Positions 7,287 through 16,238 are shown, counted from the first letter of the stretch. The stretch: 64,000 nt of DNA from Azospirillum brasilense (GCF_022023855.1 NZ_CP059451.1:1-64000); one strand, 5' to 3'. Notes: generated by a model not told the origin, from the sequence alone. A program made the numbers and translations.

Positions 7287-8972
7287 TCAGGCGCTCCGTG
7301 TCCGCATTGCCTGCTCGCGCAGGCCGGTCACCGTGTGGGTCGGGCTGATCGCGTCGGGGTCGATGACCAGTTCCAGCAGGGCGAGGCGTCCCGCCGCCAT
7401 GGCGCGCTCGAAGGCCGGCATGAAGTCGCCGGTTTCGGTGATCCGCTCGGCATGGGCGCCGAAGCTCTGCGCCAGGGTGACGAAATCGGGATTCGTCAGG
7501 TCGGTGCCGCTGACCCGGCCGGGATACTCGCGTTCCTGGTGCATGCGGATGGTGCCGAACATGCCGTTGTTGACCAGCAGAACGACGATCGCCGCTCCGT
7601 ACTGCGCGGCGGTCGCCAGTTCCTGTACGCTCATCATGAAACAGCCGTCCCCGGCGAATGCGACCACCGGCCGTTCAGGGTGCAGCAGCTTGGCCGCGAT
7701 CGCCGCCGGGATGCCGTAGCCCATCGAACCGGAGGTCGGGGCGAGCATGGTGCGGAAGCGCCGGTAACGGTGGAAGCGGTTCGGCCAGATGGCGAAGTTT
7801 CCGGCGCCGTTGGCGACGATGGTGTCCGGCGGTAGGCTGTCGCGCAGCCATTCCATGATCGCACCCATCTGGAGCGGCCCCGGAATGGACGGGGGCGCCG
7901 TCCAGGCCAGATAGGCGTCATGGATGGCCCGCGTCCGTTCCGGGTCCCGGCGCCGCTCCGGAGGCGCCAGAGCGGCCAGAGCCCTGGCCGTCGCGCGCAT
8001 GCCGGCGTTGATGGCCAGGGTCGGCTGGTAGACGCGGCCCAACTCCTCCGCCCCGGCATGGACGTGCACCAATGTCTGGCGCGGGAGCGGGATGTCGAGC
8101 AGCGTGTAGCCGCCGGTCGTCGCTTCGCCCAGGCGCGGCCCGACGACCAGCAGAAGGTCGGCGCCCTGGACGGTCCGGGCCAGGGCCGGATTCACGCCGA
8201 GGCCGAGATCGCCGGCGTAGTTCGGGTGGGTGTTGTCGAACAGATCCTGGCTGCGGAAGGAGACGCCGACCGGCAGGTCCCAGGCCTCCGCGAAACGCCG
8301 GATGTCGTCGCACGCCTCCGCCGTCCATCCGCCGCCGCCGATCATCAGGAACGGCCGCTCGGCGCCGCGCAGCAGGCGTTCGAGTTCAGCCAGGTCCTCC
8401 GGCCGCAAGCCGGGCTCGACGGGGCGGTAGGGCTTCGCCGGGCGGACCGCCGCCGTTTCGACCAGCATGTCCTCGGGAAGGGCGAGCACCACCGGTCCCG
8501 GCCGGCCGGATGTGGCCGTGGCGAAGGCGCGGCTGACCATCTCCGGCACGCGGCCCGCCTCGTCGATCTGGGCCACCCATTTGCTGAGCGGGCCGAACAT
8601 GCGGCGGTAGTCGATCTCCTGGAAGGCCTCGCGCTCCTGCGCGCTCCGCTCGATCTGGCCGATGAAGAGGATCATCGGCGAGGAGTCCTGGTGCGCGATG
8701 TGGACGCCGTGGCTGGCGTTGGTCGCGCCCGGCCCGCGGGTGACGAAGCAGATTCCCGGCCGTCCGGTGCATTTGCCGTAGGCCTCGGCCATCATCGCCG
8801 CCCCGCCCTCGTGTCGGCAGATGGTCACAGCGATCTCCGGGGAGTCGACCAGCGCGTCGAGCATGGCCAGATAGCTTTCCCCCGGGACGCAGAACACACG
8901 GTCAACCCCGTGCAGGCGCAGCATGTCGACAAGAAGGCGCCCACCGGTCGCCGAGCCGGGTCCGTTGCTCAT
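7287..8972 (-). CDS. thiamine-diphosphate-dependent enzyme, acetolactate synthase-like
   Basis: The product has 561 residues in the three-domain order of this family: pyrimidine-binding, central and TPP-binding domains. Start ATG at 8972-8970 has GGAAGAAACC before it. The N-terminal domain carries the catalytic Glu in CRHEGGAAMMAEAYGK. The C-terminal domain carries the metal/TPP motif GDGCFMMSVQELATAAQYG ending in VNNGMFG. Family reactions include acetolactate synthesis, decarboxylation of 2-oxo acids and carboligation. No regulatory small subunit (IlvH) is adjacent, and the gene sits between a tautomerase and an aldehyde dehydrogenase. A catabolic decarboxylase or lyase feeding an aldehyde to the dehydrogenase is more likely than isoleucine/valine synthesis. 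Confidence 0.85.
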   Translation of the reverse strand: MSNGPGSATGGRLLVDMLRLHGVDRVFCVPGESYLAMLDALVDSPEIAVTICRHEGGAAMMAEAYGKCTGRPGICFVTRGPGATNASHGVHIAHQDSSPMILFIGQIERSAQEREAFQEIDYRRMFGPLSKWVAQIDEAGRVPEMVSRAFATATSGRPGPVVLALPEDMLVETAAVRPAKPYRPVEPGLRPEDLAELERLLRGAERPFLMIGGGGWTAEACDDIRRFAEAWDLPVGVSFRSQDLFDNTHPNYAGDLGLGVNPALARTVQGADLLLVVGPRLGEATTGGYTLLDIPLPRQTLVHVHAGAEELGRVYQPTLAINAGMRATARALAALAPPERRRDPERTRAIHDAYLAWTAPPSIPGPLQMGAIMEWLRDSLPPDTIVANGAGNFAIWPNRFHRYRRFRTMLAPTSGSMGYGIPAAIAAKLLHPERPVVAFAGDGCFMMSVQELATAAQYGAAIVVLLVNNGMFGTIRMHQEREYPGRVSGTDLTNPDFVTLAQSFGAHAERITETGDFMPAFERAMAAGRLALLELVIDPDAISPTHTVTGLREQAMRTRSA

Positions 8973-8989
8973 GGTTTCTTCCTTTTTCA

Positions 8990-9044
8990 GTGCGCCCGAC
9001 CGGCGGGCGCACGCCTCCCTTCGCTTCGGCAAGGAGCCGAAGCG
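8990..9044. other. two tandem hairpins between tautomerase and TPP-enzyme genes
   Basis: Two perfect inverted repeats occupy most of the 100-base gap. One has arms GTGCGCCCG (8990-8998) and CGGGCGCAC (9004-9012). The other has arms CGCTTCGGC (9022-9030) and GCCGAAGCG (9036-9044). Both have 9-bp stems and five-base loops. Neither is followed by a U-run in the minus direction, so a classic terminator is unlikely. A processing site or stability element tuning downstream expression is possible. Confidence 0.6.
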
Positions 9045-9072
9045 GCGCATCAATGTCGCAAGGCGTTTGGGC

Positions 9073-9264
9073 TTAGGAGGAGGGGCCGGTCTTGGCCTCG
9101 CCGGCGACGGCGAAGTGCTGCGGCTCGACTTCGTTCAGGATGATGCGGACACTCTCCCGCGGCGCGCCCAGGGTGCGGTGGATGGCGTCCGTGACCTCGC
9201 GGTACATCGCGGCCTTCTTGTCCTGCGGCCGGCCTTTGATCAGGGTGATGTTGACGATGGGCAT
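9073..9264 (-). CDS. 4-oxalocrotonate tautomerase family protein
   Basis: The product has 63 residues. Starting at 9264 gives MPIVNITLIKGRPQDKK, so Met removal exposes the catalytic N-terminal proline. Arg12 of the IKGR segment matches the conserved substrate-binding arginine. The distal part VRIILNEVEPQHFAVAGE is also typical. These enzymes form small oligomers in the cytosol and interconvert enol and keto forms of unsaturated or hydroxylated 2-oxo acids. A reading frame extending to 9309 would hide the proline and is rejected as the start. The gene lies between the IclR regulator and the TPP enzyme, which supports a role in 2-oxo-acid catabolism. Confidence 0.9.
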   Translation of the reverse strand: MPIVNITLIKGRPQDKKAAMYREVTDAIHRTLGAPRESVRIILNEVEPQHFAVAGEAKTGPSS

Positions 9265-9298
9265 GTCTCTTCTCCCTCGAGGATTTCCTGGGTTCTTC

Positions 9299-10135
9299 TT
9301 ACTTTCCAACCACGTGCGCGACGGAGCGGAGGCTGCTGAGCTGGTAGGGCATCAGCTTCGCCACGCGGACCAGCTCCAGGCCGATGTCGGCGACCCTCGC
9401 CTCGTCCATATCACGCGAATGACCGGTCACCACCAGGCAGCCGACATGCCCGTTGTTCCAGGTGGGGATGTTGGCCGCGATGGCGGTCAGGCCGAGATGG
9501 TGTTCGTCATGAGCCACAACATAGCCCCGCTCGGCGGAGGTGGCGAGGTCCCGCTCCAGATCGGCCTGCTTGGTGATGGTCTGCGCCGTGAAGGCCTTGT
9601 AGGGCTCCGGCCCGAGGATGGCGGCGCGCTGCTCCGCATCGAGGCTGAGCAGCAGGGCCTTGCCGGACCCGGACCCGTGCAGGGGGCCGTGCAGCCAAGT
9701 GTTGTAGTAGGGGGAGAGCGACCCCGGAGCCTGGGCGATGTCGGTCACCATCCGCTCGGTGCTGAGATAGAGCACGAGGACGACGGTTTCGCGCAGCGTG
9801 CGCGCCAGCTCGATCAGGATGGAGTGGGATTCGCGCCGAAGCTGGTTGATGGGGTGCATCAGCGGCAGCGGCAGCAAAGCCTTGGGCGAGGGGGCGTAGC
9901 GCTTGGAATCGGCCAGACGGACGACGTAGCCGCTGTCCTCCAGCGTGCGCAGGAGGCGCAGGGTCGTGCTCTGGTCCAGGCGGGTCAGAGTCGCGATCTC
10001 GCCCAGCAGCAGCGGCTGCGGCGCGTCCACGATGGCGTCGAGGATCGCCAGCCCGCGGGCCAGCGTGCCGGCCGGCCCTTCGCGCTCGCCGTCGCTGTTG
10101 GCCTTCGTCCGTTCCTCGTCCGCGCTCTTCACCAT
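9299..10135 (-). CDS. IclR family transcriptional regulator
   Basis: The product has 278 residues with the usual layout. A winged helix-turn-helix at about residues 25-85 includes LGEIATLTRLDQSTTLRLLR and TLEDSGYVVR. An IclR effector domain follows at about 95-270, with SGSGKALLLSLDAEQRAAIL and the tail IAANIPTWNNGHVGCLVVTG. Start ATG at 10135-10133. It is a cytosolic DNA-binding protein that usually responds to an aromatic or small carboxylic acid. It lies between the CoA transferase and tautomerase genes and is the only regulator in the catabolic island 5677-22057, so it probably controls both arms. A candidate operator is the inverted repeat cluster at 12981-13015. Confidence 0.9.
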   Translation of the reverse strand: MVKSADEERTKANSDGEREGPAGTLARGLAILDAIVDAPQPLLLGEIATLTRLDQSTTLRLLRTLEDSGYVVRLADSKRYAPSPKALLPLPLMHPINQLRRESHSILIELARTLRETVVLVLYLSTERMVTDIAQAPGSLSPYYNTWLHGPLHGSGSGKALLLSLDAEQRAAILGPEPYKAFTAQTITKQADLERDLATSAERGYVVAHDEHHLGLTAIAANIPTWNNGHVGCLVVTGHSRDMDEARVADIGLELVRVAKLMPYQLSSLRSVAHVVGK

Positions 10136-10257
10136 GGCTCTGCCCTGCGTCGTTGTCCGGCCGGGGGACTGCGTGGTTTTCCGGCCCAGCCGTCGGACCT
10201 GTGCCCTATCGGAAGATGTGTCAAGACTTTTGCGCGTCATGGCTTTCCAGGGACCCC

Positions 10258-11490
10258 TCAGGACCGCGCGGCGGCTGTGGCCGCAACCGGGTCCGGCCGC
10301 TCCGGATCCAGCCAGCGCCGGGCGATGTCCGCACCGCCCTCGTCCAGCGCCGGCGGTGGGGTGGGGCAGGGGAGGCCGTCGCCGAACTTTACGGGATAGC
10401 GGACGACGCGAATCGGGCCGCCGTGTTCCGTCTCGAACCCATGGATCAGATCGCGCCCCGCGACCTGATCGGACGCCAGCGCCTGGGCGACCGAGCGCAC
10501 GGCGCCGGCGGGCAAACTGCGGGCTTCCAGACGCTCCATCCAATGGGCGCGGGGGTGTTCGCGGAAGCGCGCAGCGAGCCGCTGGCTCAGCCCGGTCCGG
10601 TTGGCGACCCGGGCGGCGTTGGTGCGGAAGGCCGGATCGTCGCGCAGGACCGGGTCGTCGAGCACGCCGTCGCACAGGGTGCGGAACTGCCGGTCGTTGC
10701 CGATGGCGAGGACGAACGGCCCGTCGGACGCCTCGAACACCTCGTAGGGCACGACGTTCGGGTGCGCGTTCCCGTAGCGTTTGGGCTCCGCTCCCGTAGC
10801 GAGCGCTCCGGCGGCCACGTTGGCCAGCGCCGCCAATTGGCAGTCGAACAGGGCGACGTCGAGGAACTGGCCGCGGCCGGTGGTCTGGCGGCCCAGCAGC
10901 GCGGCCAGGATCGCCTGCGACGCGTAGAGGCCGGAGAAGAGATCCGACACGGCGACGCCAACCTTGGTCGGCGGCCCGTCGGGGAAGCCGGTCACCGACA
11001 TCAGGCCGGTTTCGCCCTGGATGACGAAATCGTAGCCGGCGCGCGCCGCTTCCGGTCCCGTGCGCCCGTAGCCGGAGATGGAGCAGTAGATCAGGCGCGG
11101 GTTGACCGCCTTCAGGTCGTCGTATCCCAGCCCGAACCGGTCGAGCGTGCCGAGCTTGAAGTTCTCGATCACGACGTCGGCCTCGCTGGCGAGATCGCGG
11201 ATGAGGCGCTGGCCCTCCGCGCTCTTCAGGTCCACGGCCAGGCTGCGTTTCGACCGGTTGGCGCAGGTGTAGTAGGCGGCGAAGTCGCCCATGTAGGGGG
11301 GCCCCCAGCTCCGCGTCTCGTCGCCGTCGCCGGGGCTTTCGATCTTCAGGACCTGCGCGCCGAGGTCGGCCAGGCACTGGGTGCACCAGGGGCCGGCCAG
11401 GACGCGGGAGAGATCAAGGACCCGGATGCCTTGAAGTGGCCCCAGGGAGCGCGACGCATCCGCCGCCGCTCCGCCATCGAACGCTGTCAT
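10258..11490 (-). CDS. CaiB/BaiF family (class III) CoA transferase
   Basis: The product has 410 residues, normal for class III CoA transferases. Start ATG at 11490-11488 gives MTAFDGG; no strong ribosome site is visible, so the start is approximate. The opening GIRVLDLSRVLAGPWCTQ and the segment VVIENFKLGTLDRFGLGYDDL are family hallmarks. The catalytic Asp is residue 154 in AGYDFVIQGETG. Enzymes of this family move CoA from a donor such as succinyl-CoA to an organic acid. Here it probably activates the acid that enters the acyl-CoA dehydrogenase/crotonase steps encoded at 18956-22057. It is 64 bases downstream of the enolase-superfamily gene, in one transcription unit. Confidence 0.9.
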   Translation of the reverse strand: MTAFDGGAAADASRSLGPLQGIRVLDLSRVLAGPWCTQCLADLGAQVLKIESPGDGDETRSWGPPYMGDFAAYYTCANRSKRSLAVDLKSAEGQRLIRDLASEADVVIENFKLGTLDRFGLGYDDLKAVNPRLIYCSISGYGRTGPEAARAGYDFVIQGETGLMSVTGFPDGPPTKVGVAVSDLFSGLYASQAILAALLGRQTTGRGQFLDVALFDCQLAALANVAAGALATGAEPKRYGNAHPNVVPYEVFEASDGPFVLAIGNDRQFRTLCDGVLDDPVLRDDPAFRTNAARVANRTGLSQRLAARFREHPRAHWMERLEARSLPAGAVRSVAQALASDQVAGRDLIHGFETEHGGPIRVVRYPVKFGDGLPCPTPPPALDEGGADIARRWLDPERPDPVAATAAARS

Positions 11491-11554
11491 GTCATCGATC
11501 CATCGTGATCTGTGGCCCGGCCTTCGCCGGGCCGTGGCCGTCCAGGGGGGCGCC

Positions 11555-12646
11555 TCAGAGGGGCGCGCGCATCCCGTCGAGGCCGTCCCAATCGAAGGTG
11601 AAGCCGACGCCGGGGCGGTCGGGCACCAGGATCGTGCCGTCCGCCTCGATGGGCATGGGCTCGCGGAACAGCGGCCCGAACCACGGCATATGCTCGGCAT
11701 GGATGGCGCCGGCCGAGGACGCCACGAGATGCAGGCTGTGCTCCGTGAAGATGTGCGGGGAGAAGGGCACGTCGTGGGCCGCCATCAGTCCGATCGCCTT
11801 GCGGAATTCGGTGTAGCCGCCCATCCGCTGCAGGTCCGGCATCAGGATGTCGGCGGCGCGGGCGTGGATCTGCCGCTTCAGGCCGTAGCGCGTGTACTCC
11901 GTCTCGCCGCTGGCGATCGGGGTGTCCAGGGCCGCCGCCAGGGCCGCGCTCCCCTCGTCGTTCCAGGTCGGGACCGGCTCCTCGAACCACACCAGTTCGA
12001 ACCCTTCCAGCGCGCGGCCCAGCCGCAGGGCGTGGGCGGGGGTGAGCCCCTGGTTGGCGTCCACCATCAGGGCGATGTCCGGGCCGATGACGTCGCGCAC
12101 CGCCTCGATCCGGGCGATGTCGTCCTGCCAGCGCTTGGAGCCGAGGCGCAGCTTCATCGCCCTGAAGCCCTGCTCGACGAAGGCCCGAGCCTCCGCCCGG
12201 AGTTCGTCCAGCCCGGAGGACAGCCAGAGCCCGCCGCTGGCATAGACCGGAACGCGCTCGCGATGGGCGCCGAACAGCCGGTAGAGCGGCTGGTTGGCCA
12301 CCTTCCCAATGATGTCCCAGCAGGCGACGTCGATGGGCGTCATGGCGTGCAGCGCGAGCCCGGCCTGTCCGCAGAAGTTCAGATGGCGGAACAGGTCGGC
12401 CCACAGCGCTTCCACCTGGAACGGATCGCGGCCGACCACTTTCGGCTTCAGGCTGGCGGTCAACTGGGCGATGGCGCGCAGGCGGTCCATGCCGAAGCAG
12501 AAGCCATAGCCCTCGCCGGCCACGCCCTCGTCGGTCCGCACGGTCACGAGGAGGCATGACACCGTGCTGATTTCATGGATCGCCGTGCGCAGCGGCCGCT
12601 CCAGGCGCAGGTCCACCGCCGCCAATTCGATGTCGGAAATGCGCAA
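11555..12646 (-). CDS. enolase-superfamily (mandelate racemase subgroup) dehydratase/racemase
   Basis: The product has 363 residues. It starts with TTG at 12646-12644, chosen because GGGAGGTAGGGC sits at proper spacing and the protein opens MRISDIELAAVDL. The barrel carries Lys165-x-Arg167 (MKLRLG), metal ligands Asp196 (VDANQ), Glu222 (WFEEP) and Glu248 (ASGE), and the His298/Asp271 dyad (SPHIFTEHS; MPDLQRMGG). This set defines the mandelate-racemase subgroup, most of whose members dehydrate sugar acids through an enolate. The substrate cannot be read from sequence. It heads the minus-strand arm of the island and is divergent from the Liv-type importer. Confidence 0.88.
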   Translation of the reverse strand: MRISDIELAAVDLRLERPLRTAIHEISTVSCLLVTVRTDEGVAGEGYGFCFGMDRLRAIAQLTASLKPKVVGRDPFQVEALWADLFRHLNFCGQAGLALHAMTPIDVACWDIIGKVANQPLYRLFGAHRERVPVYASGGLWLSSGLDELRAEARAFVEQGFRAMKLRLGSKRWQDDIARIEAVRDVIGPDIALMVDANQGLTPAHALRLGRALEGFELVWFEEPVPTWNDEGSAALAAALDTPIASGETEYTRYGLKRQIHARAADILMPDLQRMGGYTEFRKAIGLMAAHDVPFSPHIFTEHSLHLVASSAGAIHAEHMPWFGPLFREPMPIEADGTILVPDRPGVGFTFDWDGLDGMRAPL

Positions 12647-13043
12647 GCCCTACCTCCCTGCTGTCACGCCCCATCGGTGCGATGAGGGCGCCGACCGTTC
12701 GTGATGGCGATTGTTCTTGTTCCTCATGGTTGTCTGATGCTGCTTTCATTGCAAGAACTTTTTCATTTTTGGCGGATTTGGCGTCAGTTTTCGGCGGCGA
12801 GTGAGTGTACGCACCGTGACGCCCGATGGTTGGGCTGTGCCGCGATGCGATCTGGCAGGCCGAACTTCCAGCAGCGCGTTGCGTCTCCGGCGAACTGCCT
12901 CTTCATGCGCGCGTGGCGGGTCGGGTGCATGAACGAGCGCATTCATCGACATAATTTTGGCGCCTGATGAAAAACATCTTGCGAAATAATGTTCGCTTCG
13001 ATGATGATCAGCGAAAAGCACGATACACAAAACGGGAGGAACC
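12647..13043. promoter_or_regulatory. 397-base divergent control region of the catabolic island, with nested inverted repeats
   Basis: No gene is supported here; the sequence is more AT-rich than its surroundings and separates the two arms of the island. Near the plus-strand start lies a perfect repeat GCGAA-N6-TTCGC (12981-12996). It overlaps a second repeat TTCGCT-N12-AGCGAA (12992-13015). They share the central arm, giving three half-sites spaced 11-18 bases apart. This is a plausible operator for the IclR protein encoded at 9299-10135, but that link is inferred. GGGAGGAACC precedes the ATG at 13044. Confidence 0.5.
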
Positions 13044-14249
13044 ATGAGCACGCACCGGAATCCCATCCGTATCCATCTTGGCCGTTCGGGGCTGGGCGCC
13101 AGCCTCACCCTGGCGCTTGGCCTGCTTGCCGGCACAGCCAGCGCCGACTCCTCGCCGATCAAGATCGGCTGGCTGTCCTCGTTGACCGGTCCGCTGTCGT
13201 CGGCGGCCATCGCCGAGAACCAGGGCGTCCAGTTCGCCGTCAACGAGATCAACAAGGCCGGCGGGATCAACGGCCGGAAGATCGAGCTGATCACCCGCGA
13301 CACCGCGGGCGACCCGACCAAGGCGGTGAACTTCGCGCAGCAGCTCGTGCTCAGCGAGAAGGTCGACTTCGTCATCGGTCCGGTGAACTCCGGCGAATCG
13401 CTGGCGACCGTCCCGATCCTCGCCCGCGCCGGCGTGCCCAACATCATCATCGGCACGGTCGACGAGCTGACCGACCCGCAGAAGTACCCGCGCGCCTTCC
13501 GCGCCATCGCCACCAACGAGCAGTGGATCAGCAGCGCCAACAGCTACGCCATCAAGACCCTGAAGCGGAGCAAGGTGGCGATCATCGGCGATACCACCGG
13601 CTACGGCACGTCGAGCGCGAAGAAGGCGGAGGCCCTGCTGGCGGACGCCGGGATCAAGCCGGTCTACAGCGTGCTGATCGACGCCAACAAGACGGACCTG
13701 ACCGACGAGATGACCAAGGCGCGCGCCGCCGGCGCCGACGTGGTCATGCCCTGGTCGGCGGCCACCGGCCTGCTGGCGCGGGTTCTGAACGCGCGGGGCA
13801 ACATGCAGTGGGACGTTCCCGTCGTCGGCCATCCGGCCATCATGGGCCTGCCGATCAAGGATCTGCTGAACAAGCCCGACTATTGGGAAAAGACCTACGC
13901 CGCCGGCTACGCCAGCACGACCTACGGCCCGGACGGCAAGCTGCCCGAGGCGACGAGCGCCCTGATGGAGAAGATGCGGCCAGAGTTCGGCGGCACCATC
14001 AACTTTACCTTCTGGTGGGTCACGCTGGGCTACGACACCGTCAAGATCATCGAGCACGCCGTGAAGACCGCGGGCTCGACGGACAAGGCCGCGGTGCAGA
14101 AGGCGCTGGAGAACACCCAGGGGCTGAAGGGCAGCTACGCCGACTACAGCTGGGGACCGAACCAGCGCAACGGCTTCCCGGATGCCAGCATCGTGATCAA
14201 CCGCGCCAACACCTTCAAGGACGGCAGCTTCGAGGCCGCCCCGCACTGA
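13044..14249 (+). CDS. ABC importer substrate-binding protein, Liv/branched-chain amino acid type
   Basis: The product has 401 residues. An N-terminal signal peptide is clear: basic start, hydrophobic run GASLTLALGLLAGTASA, then cleavage before DSSPIKIGW. The mature protein has the type I periplasmic-binding fold opening IKIGWLSSLTGPLSS, with INKAGGINGRKIELI typical of LivJ/K relatives. Such proteins bind amino acids, but many relatives bind aromatic acids, amides or short-chain acids. It heads a five-gene importer operon (binding protein, two permeases, two ATPases). In this context an organic-acid ligand is more likely than leucine. A hairpin follows at 14309-14333. Confidence 0.9.
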   Translation: MSTHRNPIRIHLGRSGLGASLTLALGLLAGTASADSSPIKIGWLSSLTGPLSSAAIAENQGVQFAVNEINKAGGINGRKIELITRDTAGDPTKAVNFAQQLVLSEKVDFVIGPVNSGESLATVPILARAGVPNIIIGTVDELTDPQKYPRAFRAIATNEQWISSANSYAIKTLKRSKVAIIGDTTGYGTSSAKKAEALLADAGIKPVYSVLIDANKTDLTDEMTKARAAGADVVMPWSAATGLLARVLNARGNMQWDVPVVGHPAIMGLPIKDLLNKPDYWEKTYAAGYASTTYGPDGKLPEATSALMEKMRPEFGGTINFTFWWVTLGYDTVKIIEHAVKTAGSTDKAAVQKALENTQGLKGSYADYSWGPNQRNGFPDASIVINRANTFKDGSFEAAPH

Positions 14250-14308
14250 TCCGGCGGCAGGGCTCTGGCAAAAGGGGCTCTGGCAGCAGGGCTCAATAAG
14301 GCAGGGCC

Positions 14309-14333
14309 ATGGCGCGACCCACCGTCGCGCCAT
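14309..14333. other. intercistronic hairpin after the binding-protein gene
   Basis: A perfect 10-bp stem, ATGGCGCGAC (14309-14318) and GTCGCGCCAT (14324-14333), with loop CCACC, lies in the 121-base gap between the binding-protein and first permease genes. No U-run follows. Such hairpins often leave more message for the binding protein than for the membrane components. Confidence 0.6.
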
Positions 14334-14370
14334 CACGGATATCCACGGCAATTCACAAACGGATGGCAGG

Positions 14371-15231
14371 ATGCTTACCGTTCTTGTGTCGGGGCTGGCG
14401 ATCGGCGCGCTCTACGCGGCGACGGGCCTCGCCTACAACATCATGTTCTCGACCTCGAAGGTCCTGAGCGTGACGACCGGCCACATCTGCATGCTGGGCG
14501 GTGTCTTCGGCGCCTATTTCATGCTCGATTTCGGGCTTCCGGCGCCGGTGGCGCTGGTCGGCGCGGTGCTGGTCGGGGCGGGCTTCGGCCTGCTGACCGA
14601 GGTCATCGCGATCCGCCGCGTCCTGGCCCGCTCCGACGAGCATCTGTGGCTGCTCAGCACGCTGGCTCTGGCGACCATGGTGCAGCAGGCGGTCGGTCTG
14701 TGGTGGGGCACCGAGCCGCGCCCCTTCCCGCGCCTGTTCGACCAGGACTTCACCGCGGGCGTCCTCGACCAGAAATACTGGCTGCCCATCGCCGCGGTGG
14801 TCGCGATGGCGCTCGGCCTCGAATTCTTCTACCGGCGGACGATGTACGGTAAGGTGTTCCAGGCCGTGTCGGAGGACGCCTTCGCCGCCCGCGCCCACGG
14901 CATCGCCACCGACCGCACCCGCGCCCTGTCCTTCGCCATTGCCGGCGCGCTCGGCGGCCTGGCCGGCTTCGCGGCCGGACAGCTGACCTTCGCCTTCTTC
15001 GCGCTCGGCCTCACCCTCACCCTGTACGGCTTCATCGCCCTGGCGGTGGGCGGGTTGGGCAGCAACGTCGGCGCCCTGGTCGGCGGCATCGCGCTCGGCC
15101 TGTTCCAGACGGTGGCCACCTACCTGTTCGGCGGCGAGTACCAGCAGACCATCGCGGTCGGCCTGCTGATGGTCGTGCTTCTCGTCAAACCCGAAGGTCT
15201 CTTCGGCTCCAAGAAGGTGCGCCCGGTATGA
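14371..15231 (+). CDS. Liv-type ABC permease (LivH family)
   Basis: A 286-residue inner-membrane permease with about eight hydrophobic segments spread along its length. The opening LTVLVSGLAIGALYAATGLAYNI and the ARAHGIATDRTRALSFAIAGALGGLAG loop region (residues about 170-200) match LivH. The C-terminus VLLVKPEGLFGSKK is characteristic. It pairs with the LivM-type protein encoded immediately downstream; the genes overlap by four bases. The pair forms the channel for whatever the upstream binding protein captures. Confidence 0.92.
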   Translation: MLTVLVSGLAIGALYAATGLAYNIMFSTSKVLSVTTGHICMLGGVFGAYFMLDFGLPAPVALVGAVLVGAGFGLLTEVIAIRRVLARSDEHLWLLSTLALATMVQQAVGLWWGTEPRPFPRLFDQDFTAGVLDQKYWLPIAAVVAMALGLEFFYRRTMYGKVFQAVSEDAFAARAHGIATDRTRALSFAIAGALGGLAGFAAGQLTFAFFALGLTLTLYGFIALAVGGLGSNVGALVGGIALGLFQTVATYLFGGEYQQTIAVGLLMVVLLVKPEGLFGSKKVRPV

Positions 15232-16238
15232 CGGCATCCCCCCTTCCGCGTGTCGGCGCGCTCGCCATCGGCGTCATTGCGGCGGCGACGCTGCCCTTGT
15301 GGGTCGGCGACTTCTACCAGCTCCACCTCGCCGCGCTGATCGGCGTCTACTGGGTGCTGATCGCCGGGCTCAACCTCGTCGTCGGCTACACCGGCCAGCT
15401 GTCCATCGGCCATGTCGGGCTGCTGTCCATCGGCTCATACACCTTCGCCATCGTGGTCGGGCGCTACGGCGTCGATCCGCTGCTGACTCTGGCGCTGGCC
15501 GGCGCGCTGGGCGGGCTGTGCGGCTTCCTGCTGGGCCTGCCGTCGCTGCGCCTTCCCGGCTTCTACTTCGCCATGGCGACCATGGCCTTCGCGCTGATCA
15601 TGGCGGAGCTGTCGCTGGCCCAGGGCGAGTTGACGGGCGGCGGCGCCGGCCTGCCGGTTCCCGCCTTCAACGCGCCCTTCGACACGCCGCCGGGCTTCTA
15701 TTGGCTGGTCCTGCTGGTCGCCGGGCTGATCACCTGGATGACGTGGAACGTCGCCCGGCTGATGTGGGGCCGGGGGCTGATCGCGCTGCGCGACAGCGAG
15801 GTCGCCGCCGCCGCCGTGGGCGTTCCGGTCTTCCGGTTGAAGCTGACGGTCTTCACCTTCAGCGGGGTCACCGCGGGGATCGGCGGCGCGCTGTTCGCCT
15901 CGCTGCAGAGCTACATCACGCCGGACACCTTCATCTTCGAACTCGGCCTGTTCTTCTTCGTCTGCATCATCATCGGCGGGCGCGGCAGCATCCTCGGCCC
16001 CTTCGTCGGCACGGTGGTCCTCACCGCACTGCCGGAAATGGTGGCGCCGCTCGCCAAGCTGGGGAACTTCTTCTACGGGCTTCTGCTGCTGGCCGTGGTG
16101 CTGGTGGTGCCGGAGGGCATCGGCCACCTCATCAAGACGGTGATCGCTCGCTTCCAGAAAAAGCAGCCGGACTCCCAGGGCGTGCAGCCCGACATCGGGC
16201 GCCTGGTCACGGCCATCCAACGGGGGCACGCATCATGA
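15228..16238 (+). CDS. Liv-type ABC permease (LivM family)
   Basis: A 336-residue polytopic inner-membrane protein. Family motifs include VLIAGLNLVVGYTGQLSIGHVG (in part GLNLVVGYTGQLSIGHVG, residues about 45-62) and the loop LIALRDSEVAAAAVGVPVFR near residue 190. Also present is the run FFFVCIIIGGRGSILGPFVG near 240-260. The start overlaps the LivH stop (ATGA) and its own stop overlaps the next ATPase start, so the whole importer is one translationally coupled unit. Confidence 0.92.
   Translation: MTASPLPRVGALAIGVIAAATLPLWVGDFYQLHLAALIGVYWVLIAGLNLVVGYTGQLSIGHVGLLSIGSYTFAIVVGRYGVDPLLTLALAGALGGLCGFLLGLPSLRLPGFYFAMATMAFALIMAELSLAQGELTGGGAGLPVPAFNAPFDTPPGFYWLVLLVAGLITWMTWNVARLMWGRGLIALRDSEVAAAAVGVPVFRLKLTVFTFSGVTAGIGGALFASLQSYITPDTFIFELGLFFFVCIIIGGRGSILGPFVGTVVLTALPEMVAPLAKLGNFFYGLLLLAVVLVVPEGIGHLIKTVIARFQKKQPDSQGVQPDIGRLVTAIQRGHAS

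Noticed and set aside
7287..8972. Biosynthetic acetolactate synthase (ilvB)
   Set aside because: No regulatory subunit or ilvC is adjacent, and the flanking genes are a tautomerase and an aldehyde dehydrogenase.
12701..12967. 88-codon frame in the divergent region before the Liv-type binding protein
   Set aside because: It lacks a ribosome site and any family motif, and covers DNA that looks like a control region.
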